Shown here piece after piece: positions 1 through 7,422 of a DNA stretch of 64,000 nt. Position 1 is the first letter of the stretch, and each line of letters starts with the position of its first letter. The DNA is from Syntrophomonas zehnderi OL-4 (GTDB lineage Bacteria > Bacillota > Syntrophomonadia > Syntrophomonadales > Syntrophomonadaceae). The stretch covers positions 1-64,000 of the forward strand of contig NZ_CGIH01000004.1 of assembly GCF_000983115.1 (NCBI RefSeq), read 5' to 3'. Under the pieces are notes generated by a model. The model ran no database searches. It had not been told where the DNA came from and was given only the letters and a program-made list of their open reading frames with translations. The position numbers were made by a program, and so were the translations under genes.

Positions 1-21
1 TACTTCCAAGCCAACAAAAGT

Positions 22-49
22 TTGATTATATTTGCCTATACTGTATAAT
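22..49 (+). promoter_or_regulatory. Probable sigma-A promoter upstream of the c-di-AMP riboswitch
   Basis: A TTGATT -35 box (22-27) and a TATAAT -10 box (44-49) are separated by 16 nt. They lie about 50 nt before the riboswitch and point toward proV. The flanks are AT-rich, so chance matches are possible, but position and spacing fit a housekeeping promoter for the osmolyte operon. Confidence 0.5.
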
Positions 50-100
50 ATATGATAAATTTTATAGTATATATTTTATTGCAATTATAAATTCTCATAT

Positions 101-221
101 GCTTAATCCTGAGGCCTTCTCAGGAGCGGGGGAACCATTATTTTTGGGGTGAATCCAGTTTACTGGTAGGGATTCCTGAACCGAACCCGACAGCTAACCT
201 CGTAAGCGCGTACAGGGGAGA
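101..221 (+). promoter_or_regulatory. c-di-AMP riboswitch (ydaO-yuaA type)
   Basis: The segment carries the conserved ydaO blocks in order: GCGGGGGAACCA (about 126-137), TTTTTGGGGTGAATCC (about 142-157), GGGATTCCTGAACC (about 168-181) and the hallmark ACCCGACAGCTAACCTCGTA (about 185-204), closing with ACAGGGGAG. This class binds cyclic di-AMP and normally shuts off downstream osmolyte or potassium transport and cell-wall genes when the ligand is high. Here it lies 320 nt before a glycine-betaine ABC operon, a known target type. I could not identify the expression platform with certainty; the 222-545 stretch is AT-rich and has no other clear gene. Confidence 0.9.
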
Positions 222-545
222 TTTAAAAATTGTGTGCCTGCAAATATGCCTAATATAGGTGTCTCATGGCTTCTTTTTTTAGCTTTCCTTAGCTTCCCTG
301 TTAAAAAATATTGCTTTTAAATATCTACCGCTGGTACGAATTAAGACATGCAAAATTAGAAATAACTATAACTATAACTTTCGAATTAGATTATGAGTTA
401 TTTTTGCATAAAATCAAAAACAAATGGCATTTTAAGTCTATCAAAGGGGTATTTAACTAATTTATACAACTTTTTTTGCTGCTTGATTATGTAAACCTCA
501 GGCGGTTGATAGTGGTTTATTTATTTAGAAAGAGGAATGATATTT

Positions 546-1751
546 ATGCCTAAAATCCAAGTCAATAATTTAAGCAAGATTTATGGCAGCAGCCCCGAAA
601 AAGCGATTGAGATGATGGAAAACGGGTACAGTAATGATGCCATCAGGAAACAAACGAAAAATGTGGTGGGAATTAAAAATGTATCCTTTTCGATTGAAGA
701 AGGTGAAAATTTTGTCATAATGGGGCTTTCGGGCAGCGGCAAATCCACCTTACTCAGATGCATGAACGGACTGAACAAACCTACCAAAGGCACGATTATT
801 ATCGATGGGCAAGACATAAGCTCGGTCAGCAAACAGGAATTGCGCGAAATCCGCAGGACCAAGATGAGCATGGTCTTTCAGAGATTTGCCCTTCTGCCGC
901 ATAGAAACGTGAGAGACAATGTTGCTTACGGGCTGGAAGTTCAGGGCATGACCTGGGAACTAAGGAAGGAAAAAGCCATGCAATCTTTGGAGTTGGTGGG
1001 TTTAGAGGCATGGAGCGAATATTATCCGGAGAACCTCAGCGGAGGAATGCAGCAAAGGGTTGGAATAGCCAGGGCGCTGGCCACAGATCCGGATATTTTA
1101 CTTATGGATGAACCTTTTAGCGCCTTGGATCCGCTGATTCGCCAAGAAATGCAGGATGAATTGATTGAGCTGCAAAAGAAACTGCGCAAAACCATCCTTT
1201 TTATCACCCACGATTTAGATGAAGCTCTTAAAATCGGAGATAGGATTGCCATTATGAAAGACGGCGAAATATCACAGATGGGCAGCCCGGAGGATATCTT
1301 AATGTCACCGGCGACTGATTATGTAGCCCGCTTCGTGGAAAGTGTGGATCGCAGTAAAGCGCTTACAGCATCTTCAGTAATGATTAAGCCGCGGTCGGTG
1401 ATTTACCCCAAAGACGGGCCGATGGTGGCCTTACGCATAATGGAGCGTTACGGAATGTCGGGGCTCTTCGTAACCGATCGTGACGGTGCATATATAGGTT
1501 ATATCTTAGCTGAGGATGCTTCTAAAATGGCCAAGCAGGGAGAAAGGCTGTTGGATCCAGGTATACGTAAGGAAGCACCGGTAGTTGCTCCCGATACTCC
1601 TTTGGCCGAGATTTTGGAAGTAATGGCTTATACCCGGATACCAATTGCTGTGGTTGACGAACAACAAAAACTAAAAGGGGTTCTAGTCAGAGGATCGGTA
1701 ATTGCTGGACTTGCCGGGGAAAGGAGGGAACATGATGGATTTACTGCCTAG
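546..1751 (+). CDS. proV: Glycine betaine/proline ABC transporter ATP-binding protein (ProV/OpuAA)
   Basis: This 401-residue ATPase powers uptake of glycine betaine or related osmolytes. Visible motifs are Walker A GLSGSGKST (residues 60-68), the signature LSGGMQQR near 165, Walker B ILLMDEP, the H-loop FITHDLDEA, and a C-terminal pair of CBS domains (about 280-395), the OpuAA/ProV architecture. Length is typical. An ATG at 537 sits only one base after the AGAGG ribosome site, whereas the ATG at 546 has 10 nt spacing, so 546 is preferred. Its end overlaps proW by 20 nt, indicating translational coupling. The upstream c-di-AMP riboswitch probably controls the operon. The CBS domains may sense ionic strength or nucleotides, as known for OpuA; that is inference here. 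Confidence 0.95.
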   Translation: MPKIQVNNLSKIYGSSPEKAIEMMENGYSNDAIRKQTKNVVGIKNVSFSIEEGENFVIMGLSGSGKSTLLRCMNGLNKPTKGTIIIDGQDISSVSKQELREIRRTKMSMVFQRFALLPHRNVRDNVAYGLEVQGMTWELRKEKAMQSLELVGLEAWSEYYPENLSGGMQQRVGIARALATDPDILLMDEPFSALDPLIRQEMQDELIELQKKLRKTILFITHDLDEALKIGDRIAIMKDGEISQMGSPEDILMSPATDYVARFVESVDRSKALTASSVMIKPRSVIYPKDGPMVALRIMERYGMSGLFVTDRDGAYIGYILAEDASKMAKQGERLLDPGIRKEAPVVAPDTPLAEILEVMAYTRIPIAVVDEQQKLKGVLVRGSVIAGLAGERREHDGFTA

Positions 1752-2568
1752 GATTCCGATAAACCGTTGGACAGACATTGGCATTGAGTATCTGCAAATA
1801 AAATGGGGAGGGGGCTTTGATTCATTAAGCGAATTCTTAAAGGGTTTTATTATTTCCCTGCAGGATTTATTAATCTTTATCCCCCCGGCTTTAATGATCC
1901 TTATATTAGCGCTGCTGGCCTGGCGATTTATAAACAAGAAAGCGGCCCTGTTTGGAATAATTGGCCTATACCTTATCTACAATGTGGGCCTCTGGGGAGC
2001 AACCATGCAGACGCTGGCTATGGTTATCAGCTCAGTTGTGCTGTGCATAATACTAGGCATTCCCCTGGGGATACTGGCGGCCAAGAGCGATACCGCCCAC
2101 CAGATTATTACTCCCATACTTGATTTTATGCAGACCCTGCCGGCCTTTGTATATTTGTTGCCGGCTGTAACGTTCTTTGGTCTGGGGGTTGTGCCTGCTG
2201 CCATTGCTACCCTCATTTTTGCAATGCCACCGGTTATAAGGCTTACTGATTTAGGCATTAAACAGGTTCCGGAAGAATTAGTGGAACTTGGTCATTCCTT
2301 CGGTTCAACCTTTCATCAGATGCTTTTTAAAATTGAACTACCCTTAGCCCGACCAACGATTATGGCGGGTATCAACCAGTGTATAATGCTGTCCCTTTCC
2401 ATGGTTGTCATATCAGCCATGATCGGTGCTAAAGGATTAGGAGGTGAGGTATGGCGGGCGATTCAGCGCATGGAAATTGGAAATGGCTTTGAGGCCGGAC
2501 TGGCAATTGTTGTAATAGCTATATTGCTGGATCGTATTACCCAGAGCTTCGGTAAAAACGAAGATTAA
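1732..2568 (+). CDS. proW: Glycine betaine/proline ABC transporter permease (ProW/OpuAB)
   Basis: A 278-residue polytopic membrane protein with about six or seven hydrophobic segments. The binding-protein-dependent permease EAA-type loop is seen as ELGHSFGSTFHQMLFKIELP, near two thirds of the protein. It forms the membrane channel with ProV and takes substrate from ProX. The start is set by the AAAGGAGG at 1720-1727 directly before ATG 1732 (ATG 1735 is an alternative). It overlaps the end of proV and is followed 18 nt later by proX, so the three genes form one operon. The first 60 residues, before the first hydrophobic segment, include an amphipathic stretch common in ProW. Confidence 0.94.
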   Translation: MMDLLPRIPINRWTDIGIEYLQIKWGGGFDSLSEFLKGFIISLQDLLIFIPPALMILILALLAWRFINKKAALFGIIGLYLIYNVGLWGATMQTLAMVISSVVLCIILGIPLGILAAKSDTAHQIITPILDFMQTLPAFVYLLPAVTFFGLGVVPAAIATLIFAMPPVIRLTDLGIKQVPEELVELGHSFGSTFHQMLFKIELPLARPTIMAGINQCIMLSLSMVVISAMIGAKGLGGEVWRAIQRMEIGNGFEAGLAIVVIAILLDRITQSFGKNED

Positions 2569-2586
2569 ACAGAAGGGAGAAGTCAA

Positions 2587-3480
2587 ATGTTTAAAAACAA
2601 AAAAATGATTGTACTAATAAGTATGCTGGCGTTGCTATCTTTTACCCTGGTGGGATGCGGGGGCAGTAAATCTCCTCAAAATAAAGCTGGCAAAGATACG
2701 GTTAGGCTGGTATATGTGGAGTGGGCCTGTGCCACGGCTTCAGCCCATGTAGTCGCTGAGGTTCTGGAAAACAAGATGGGATACAACGTAGAATTAACCC
2801 CGGTAGCAGCCCCCTTGTTATTTGAAGCCCTGGCCAATGGCGATGCAGACGCCATGACAACTGCTTGGCTGCCGATTACCCATGAGAGCTACATGAAAAA
2901 AGTCGATGGAAAAGTAGAAAATCTGGGGCCGAATTGCGAAGGAGCCAAGCTGGCTATCGTAGTGCCGGAATATGTTACTATAAACTCCATTGATGAAATG
3001 AATGATTACAAGGATAAATTTAAAGGTCAGATTGTAGGGATCGACCCGGGTGCCGGGGTGATGAAACTGACCGAAAAAGCCATTAAGGATTACGGACTTG
3101 ATTATCAATTGGTCGAAGGCAGTGATGCGACCATGACGGCTGCTTTAAAGAGCGCTATTGACAAAAATGAATGGGTGGCGGTTACCGGCTGGATTCCTCA
3201 TTGGAAATTTGCCCGCTGGGATTTAAAAACCCTGGAAGATCCGAAAAAAGTTTTAGGAGAAGCGGAACATATCGATACAGTCGTTCGGCCAGGCTTGAAA
3301 GAAGATATGCCTGAAGTATATGAGTTTTTAAAGAAATTCAAATGGGATGTTGATGACCTGCAGAATGCCATGCTGATGACTTTGGAGAGCGGTACGGATA
3401 GTAAAGAAGCTGCCCGCAAATGGGTAGATAAAAACCCGGAACTGGTAAACAGTTGGCTGCCTGATAAATATAAAAAGTAA
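2587..3480 (+). CDS. proX: Glycine betaine ABC transporter substrate-binding lipoprotein, copy 1 (ProX/OpuAC)
   Basis: A 297-residue extracytoplasmic binding protein (OpuAC domain). The N-terminus has a basic start, a hydrophobic core and the lipobox LVGC, giving a lipid-anchored Cys24. Aromatic-rich segments VEWACATASA, TTAWLPITHE and VTGWIPHWKFARW resemble the Trp/Tyr cage that binds the trimethylammonium group in this family. It follows proW by 18 nt with AAGGGAG as ribosome site. A nearly identical gene lies immediately downstream. Which quaternary amine is bound cannot be told from sequence alone. Confidence 0.93.
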   Translation: MFKNKKMIVLISMLALLSFTLVGCGGSKSPQNKAGKDTVRLVYVEWACATASAHVVAEVLENKMGYNVELTPVAAPLLFEALANGDADAMTTAWLPITHESYMKKVDGKVENLGPNCEGAKLAIVVPEYVTINSIDEMNDYKDKFKGQIVGIDPGAGVMKLTEKAIKDYGLDYQLVEGSDATMTAALKSAIDKNEWVAVTGWIPHWKFARWDLKTLEDPKKVLGEAEHIDTVVRPGLKEDMPEVYEFLKKFKWDVDDLQNAMLMTLESGTDSKEAARKWVDKNPELVNSWLPDKYKK

Positions 3481-3554
3481 GTTAATCAAAGCACAAAAAA
3501 CCGCTGTCCGCAGAGGTTGATCCAAGTATTTTAAAATGCGCTATAGCAATAATT

Positions 3555-3640
3555 GAGACATTTGCTTATTAATAAACCTGTTTGGGCAGTGTTATGCATG
3601 GACTGAGCAGGAATGAGCCGAGGCAAATGTCTCTTTTTAT
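3555..3640 (+). terminator. Long-loop inverted repeat with T-tract between the two proX genes
   Basis: GAGACATTTGC (3555-3565) is perfectly complementary to GCAAATGTCTC (3623-3633), which is followed by five T residues. The stem is 11 bp but the loop is 57 nt, longer than usual for an intrinsic terminator. It probably ends or reduces transcription after proX copy 1; the large loop could also hold a regulatory fold. Confidence 0.5.
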
Positions 3641-3667
3641 TATTGATTTGGTTAGGGAGGGGTAGGT

Positions 3668-4567
3668 ATGAAGATATCAAGAAGAAATAATACTATTCCT
3701 ATAATCGCCATGTTGTTGCTGCTGTCTTTTACCCTGGTGGGGTGCGGGGGCGGTAAATCTCCCCAAAATAAAGCCGGTAAAGATACGGTTAGGCTGGTAT
3801 ATGTAGAGTGGGCTTGTGCGACTGCTTCCGCTCATGTGGTTGCTGATGTTCTGGAAAACAAGATGGGATATAAGGTGGAATTAACTCCCGTATCAGCACC
3901 TCTTTTGTATGAGGCCTTGGCCAGCGGTGATGCTGATGCCATGACAACTGCTTGGCTGCCGATTACCCATGAAAACTATCTAAAGAAAATGCAGGGTAAG
4001 ATTGAAAATCTGGGCCCCAACTGTGAGGGAGCCAAGCTGGCTCTGACGGTACCCGCCTATGTTACCATAGACTCCGTAGAGGAATTAAATGCCAAGAAGG
4101 AGAATTTTGGGGGTCAGATTATCGGAATCGATCCCGGTGCTTCATATATGAAGCTTACCGAAAAAGTCATTAATGAATACGGATTGGATTATGAACTGGT
4201 TGAAGGCACCGATGCCACTATGACGGCTGCCTTAAAGAGCGCCATTGACAAAAACGAATGGATAGTTGTGACGGGTTGGATCCCTCATTGGAAATTTGCC
4301 CGCTGGGATTTAAAGATCCTGGATGAACCCAAAAATATTTATGGAGACAGCGAGTATATCGCAACGATTGTCCGCCCCGGACTTAAGACTGATATGCCGG
4401 AAGTATATGAGTTTCTACAAAACTTCAAATGGAGCATCGATGACCTTCAAAACGCTATGCTGCTGTCATTGGAGTACGGCTCGGACAGCAAGAAAGCTGC
4501 CCATAAATGGACAGAAGAAAATCCGGAACTGGTAAACAGGTGGCTGCCTGAAAAATATAAAAAATAG
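3668..4567 (+). CDS. Glycine betaine ABC transporter substrate-binding lipoprotein, copy 2
   Basis: A 299-residue paralogue of the preceding proX. Most of the mature protein, including the three aromatic ligand-cage segments, is shared, so this is a tandem gene duplication. The signal peptide differs at its start (MKISRRNN) but keeps the LVGC lipobox (Cys26). The C-terminal third diverges most. It has its own ribosome site (AGGGAGGGG) and is separated from copy 1 by a terminator-like hairpin, so it may be expressed separately. A second binding protein could widen the ligand range (betaine, carnitine, choline, proline betaine), which is inference. No further permease or ATPase follows; a repeat array does. 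Confidence 0.9.
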   Translation: MKISRRNNTIPIIAMLLLLSFTLVGCGGGKSPQNKAGKDTVRLVYVEWACATASAHVVADVLENKMGYKVELTPVSAPLLYEALASGDADAMTTAWLPITHENYLKKMQGKIENLGPNCEGAKLALTVPAYVTIDSVEELNAKKENFGGQIIGIDPGASYMKLTEKVINEYGLDYELVEGTDATMTAALKSAIDKNEWIVVTGWIPHWKFARWDLKILDEPKNIYGDSEYIATIVRPGLKTDMPEVYEFLQNFKWSIDDLQNAMLLSLEYGSDSKKAAHKWTEENPELVNRWLPEKYKK

Positions 4568-4575
4568 ATTTTAAT

Positions 4576-5007
4576 AGTTGCCGGTGAGCTTCTGTAGCGC
4601 TAAAGGCAACTATTAAGGATGCGCCCTGCGGGCACCACGTATGTTGCCTAAAGGCAACGATTAAGGTTGCACCCTGCGGGCACCACGTATGTTGCCTAAA
4701 GGCAACGATTAAGGATGCACCCTGCGGGCACCACGTATGTTGCCTAAAGGCAACGATTAAGGATGCACCCTGCGGGCACCACGTATGTTGCCTAAAGGCA
4801 ACGATTAAGGATGCACCCTGCGGGCACCACGTATGTTGCCTAAAGGCAACGATTAAGGATGCACCCTGCGGGCACTACGTATGTTGCCTAAAGGCAACTA
4901 TTAAGGTTGCACCCTGCGGGCACCACGTATGTTGCCTAAAGGCAACTATTAAGGTTGCACCCTGCGGGCACCACGTATGTTGCCTAAAGGCAACGATTAA
5001 GGATGGC
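4576..5007 (+). repeat. Array A: 48-bp hairpin repeat, eight units plus a degenerate leading unit
   Basis: The motif CCCTGCGGGC recurs at 4624, 4672, 4720, 4768, 4816, 4864, 4912 and 4960, exactly 48 bp apart. Each unit contains the perfect hairpin GTTGCC-TAAA-GGCAAC and the short palindrome CCCTGCGGG, joined by ATTAAGGATGCA and ACCACGTAT. Units differ only at a few positions, for example CGATTAAGGAT against CTATTAAGGTT. A degenerate first unit (4576-4623) shares the GGCAAC arm. There are no spacers, so this is not CRISPR. The same unit occurs in reverse orientation at 6953-7150. Confidence 0.95.
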
Positions 5008-5028
5008 TTGTGCGCACTTGGGCAGTTT

Positions 5029-5076
5029 AAAGAGGAGGGGAAAATGTTTCACGTGAAACATTTTCCCCTCCTCTTT
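5029..5076. promoter_or_regulatory. parS centromere site inside a 48-bp perfect palindrome
   Basis: Positions 5045-5060 read TGTTTCACGTGAAACA, an exact match to the Bacillus-type parS consensus bound by ParB/Spo0J. The match is embedded in a longer perfect palindrome: the arms AAAGAGGAGGGGAAAA and TTTTCCCCTCCTCTTT extend it to 5029-5076. On the + strand it is followed by further T residues, so transcribed as RNA it would also act as a strong intrinsic terminator behind array A and, on the other strand, behind the yyaC-like gene. parS sites cluster near oriC, consistent with the neighbouring gene set. Confidence 0.9.
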
Positions 5077-5112
5077 TTTGTCGATATCGCTTGTTAACGA
5101 TATATAAAGTCC

Positions 5113-5757
5113 CTAACCTCTCCGATTTAATCTATCCGCCAGCGGTAACCGCCCTTTTGCTCCCGGAGTTAAACCGGGTTTTTTAGTATCTTCAAAATTA
5201 AAATGGGCCGTGTAGAGGCTGCGATATATGATCTCGGCCATGCGGTAGACCAAAAACAAGCGGGTGTTTTGCAAAACCATCTGCTCCAGAAAACCTGCCA
5301 CATTAACAACGGCGGAAATGTGAAAATCACCTACCACGGGCAGGTCTTTATTTAGAGCCGTACCTGGCTTTAAACCACCGCTTTTTACATTGATATAACC
5401 GATGCGCTTGGTGTTACCCAGGCTGGCATCTATAGCTGCAATTAAGGGATTGACATGCGTGGCTTTAATTTCTTGAATTGTTTTAACCAGATTTACGGCA
5501 TGCACCGGGTTTTCCAGGCTGCCATACACGTGAAAACGAGGCGACATGGATAAAAGTCTGGTGCCGACAATTGGGCCTAGACAATCCCCGGTCGCGCGGT
5601 CGGTACCAATACATAGATAAACTATGTCTCTTTCAAAGTTTGGATTCATATTAATTAAGTGAGTAAAAACCAGTCTTTCTATCCGAGGAAAGCAGGCCGG
5701 ATCTTCGAAATGGTAAGACTCTCTGGCATCAGGCTGAACAGATTTAAATAGATTCAT
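5113..5757 (-). CDS. yyaC: Spore protease YyaC-like protein (DUF1256)
   Basis: A 214-residue protein of the YyaC/DUF1256 family, found in endospore formers and related in fold to the GPR spore protease. The diagnostic segment CIGTDRATGDCLGPIVG lies near residues 48-64, and GDFHISAVVNVAGFLE near 140-155. Family length is about 200 residues. The start ATG at 5757 follows a GGGGGTAG ribosome site. It is transcribed away from the YkvI-like gene and toward the parS palindrome, which can serve as its terminator. In Bacillus, yyaC lies beside the parAB (soj-spo0J) region, so its position next to parS is meaningful. Confidence 0.88.
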   Translation of the reverse strand: MNLFKSVQPDARESYHFEDPACFPRIERLVFTHLINMNPNFERDIVYLCIGTDRATGDCLGPIVGTRLLSMSPRFHVYGSLENPVHAVNLVKTIQEIKATHVNPLIAAIDASLGNTKRIGYINVKSGGLKPGTALNKDLPVVGDFHISAVVNVAGFLEQMVLQNTRLFLVYRMAEIIYRSLYTAHFNFEDTKKPGLTPGAKGRLPLADRLNRRG

Positions 5758-5875
5758 TTACTACCCCCGCAAATGTACTCACTAAATACTCTTGCCATAC
5801 CAGAAAGTTTTTATTCGTCCCCTGATGATTAGAAAAAGTTTTTGGAAAGCAGGTGAAAGGATTAAGATTCGTTTG

Positions 5876-6922
5876 ATGCTGATAATGGGCTACTTAGGAG
5901 CCGTAATTGGAGCAGGGTTCGCCTCGGGTCAGGAAATAGTACAGTTTTTTGTTGCGTATGGAAACCATGGCTTGCAGGGCGTTTTCGTTTCAATATTACT
6001 GTTTGCCGCCAGCGGCGGAGTTCTTTTATATACCACCCATAAACTAAAGACATCGGATTATCAGAAAGTCCTGGCTTATCTATGCGGGGAAAAGCTGGGT
6101 GGAATCGTGGACTTTCTGTTGGCAATTTTCCTTTTTTTAGGTCTGAGTACTATGCTGGCAGCCAGCGGAGCAGTATTTTATGAACATCTTTATCTGCCAA
6201 AAACATTCGGTATTTTTTTGGCCTATGTAATGCTGATTATAACCCTGGCAGCCGGACGAAAAGGATTGTTCTATTCATTTAATGTGCTGGTTCCGATAAA
6301 ACTGATCCTGCTTATACTTATATCGGGTTATGTGGTAATCTTCGGCGACATAGCTACCCAGAGCAACATAACGTTTTTAATGCCTCAGGACGAAAAATAT
6401 TGGCTGCTGTCCAGCATACTCTACGTTGCTTATAATTTCTCCCTGGCCATGGTGGTTTTAAGTGAGTACCAAAGCGTCAGCTCGCCCCGGGAGGGAATAT
6501 GGGGAGCAGTTGAAGGCGGCCTGCTGCTGGGTGGGTTGGTTTTGCTAAATTATCTGGCATTACAAAAGTTCCTGCCTATGATAATGCACTATGAGGTGCC
6601 TATGCTGTTTGTTGCCGGGCAGATTTCCCTTACCGCCAAACACATCTATACGCTGGTACTCTGGGTAGGCATTTTGACAACCGCGATTGCTAACGCATTT
6701 GCCTTTGCTCAGCGTTTTGCGAAATTTACTGGATTAAGCTACCCACTATGTTTGATTTTTTGCCTGACTATGGCACTGCCTTTGTCGCTGCAGAGTTTCT
6801 CCGGGCTGGTCAGCAAAGTATATCCCGTTTTCGGTATGCTGGGAATATTAATCCTGGGTGCATTAAGCTATCGGTTTATAGTCGATTTGATGCAGGGAAG
6901 CCGGAATCGGGGGAGTGCTTAA
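5876..6922 (+). CDS. YkvI-family membrane transporter
   Basis: About 348 residues with ten or so hydrophobic segments. The N-terminal GAVIGAGFASGQEIVQFF is the hallmark of YkvI-like proteins, distantly related to amino-acid transporters of the LeuT fold; no substrate is established that I can name. The reading frame is open back to TTG 5792, but the region upstream of 5876 does not look like the family. ATG 5876 (or TTG 5873) lies 12-15 nt after AGGTGAAAGG, so the start is uncertain. It is divergent from yyaC and lies, with it, between the two inverted 48-bp arrays. Confidence 0.8.
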   Translation: MLIMGYLGAVIGAGFASGQEIVQFFVAYGNHGLQGVFVSILLFAASGGVLLYTTHKLKTSDYQKVLAYLCGEKLGGIVDFLLAIFLFLGLSTMLAASGAVFYEHLYLPKTFGIFLAYVMLIITLAAGRKGLFYSFNVLVPIKLILLILISGYVVIFGDIATQSNITFLMPQDEKYWLLSSILYVAYNFSLAMVVLSEYQSVSSPREGIWGAVEGGLLLGGLVLLNYLALQKFLPMIMHYEVPMLFVAGQISLTAKHIYTLVLWVGILTTAIANAFAFAQRFAKFTGLSYPLCLIFCLTMALPLSLQSFSGLVSKVYPVFGMLGILILGALSYRFIVDLMQGSRNRGSA

Positions 6923-6952
6923 GGCAGCTATACCTAACTAACCTCCCTGGCA

Positions 6953-7150
6953 GCAGGGTGCATCCTTAATAGTTGTCTTTAGGCAACATACGTGGTGCCC
7001 GCAGGGTGCATCCTTAATAGTTGCCTTTAGGCAACATACGTAGTGCCGCAGGGTGCATCCTTAATAGTTGCCTCTAGGCAACATACGTGGTGCCCGCAGG
7101 GTGCATCCTTAATAGTTGTCTTTAGGCAACATACGTAGTGCCCGCAGGGC
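6953..7150 (-). repeat. Array B: 48-bp hairpin repeat, four units plus partial, inverted relative to array A
   Basis: GCAGGGTGCATCC recurs at 6953, 7001, 7048 and 7096, with a final partial copy from 7144. Spacing is 48, 47 and 48 bp; the 47-bp unit lost one C in GTGCCCGCAGG. The unit is the reverse complement of array A, with the hairpin read as GTTGCCTTTAGGCAAC; some copies carry GTTGTC, which keeps a G-U pair in one RNA strand. The array starts 30 bp after the YkvI-like gene stop. From 7151 to 7422 I see only a short hairpin (GGAACGA 7179-7185 with TCGTTCC 7193-7199) and the likely selA promoter region. Confidence 0.94.
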
Positions 7151-7422
7151 AAACCACCTATGAATAGCTGAGTGATATGGAACGATCAGAGGTCGTTCCG
7201 AATAAATAGAAGCAAAGGTTATTTCTTGTGTATCAGCTGCTAATTGAGTGCGAAGAATATACAATTAAGCAGGTCAATGATATTATTTTAGTAAACTAAA
7301 TGTCAGACGCCACAATTACCAACGGAAAAACCTGTGGCGCATACGGATTACAAGCAAAGGCAGAATTTACTGGCCAGCCGAAGCTGAAAACCACATCTGT
7401 CAGGGAGGAAGGCATTTCAGAG

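Noticed and set aside
4576-5007. Array A as a CRISPR array
   Set aside because: Units are contiguous and almost identical over all 48 bp with no unique spacers, and no cas genes are nearby.
4588-5096. Stop-free + strand frame of about 170 codons across repeat array A (16-residue peptide repeat)
   Set aside because: The 48-bp period is a multiple of three, so one frame stays open by construction. There is no start codon or ribosome site, and the other strand is equally open.
7179-7199. GGAACGA/TCGTTCC hairpin before selA as a riboswitch
   Set aside because: A single 7-bp hairpin without T-tract or conserved flanks; too little to assign a function.
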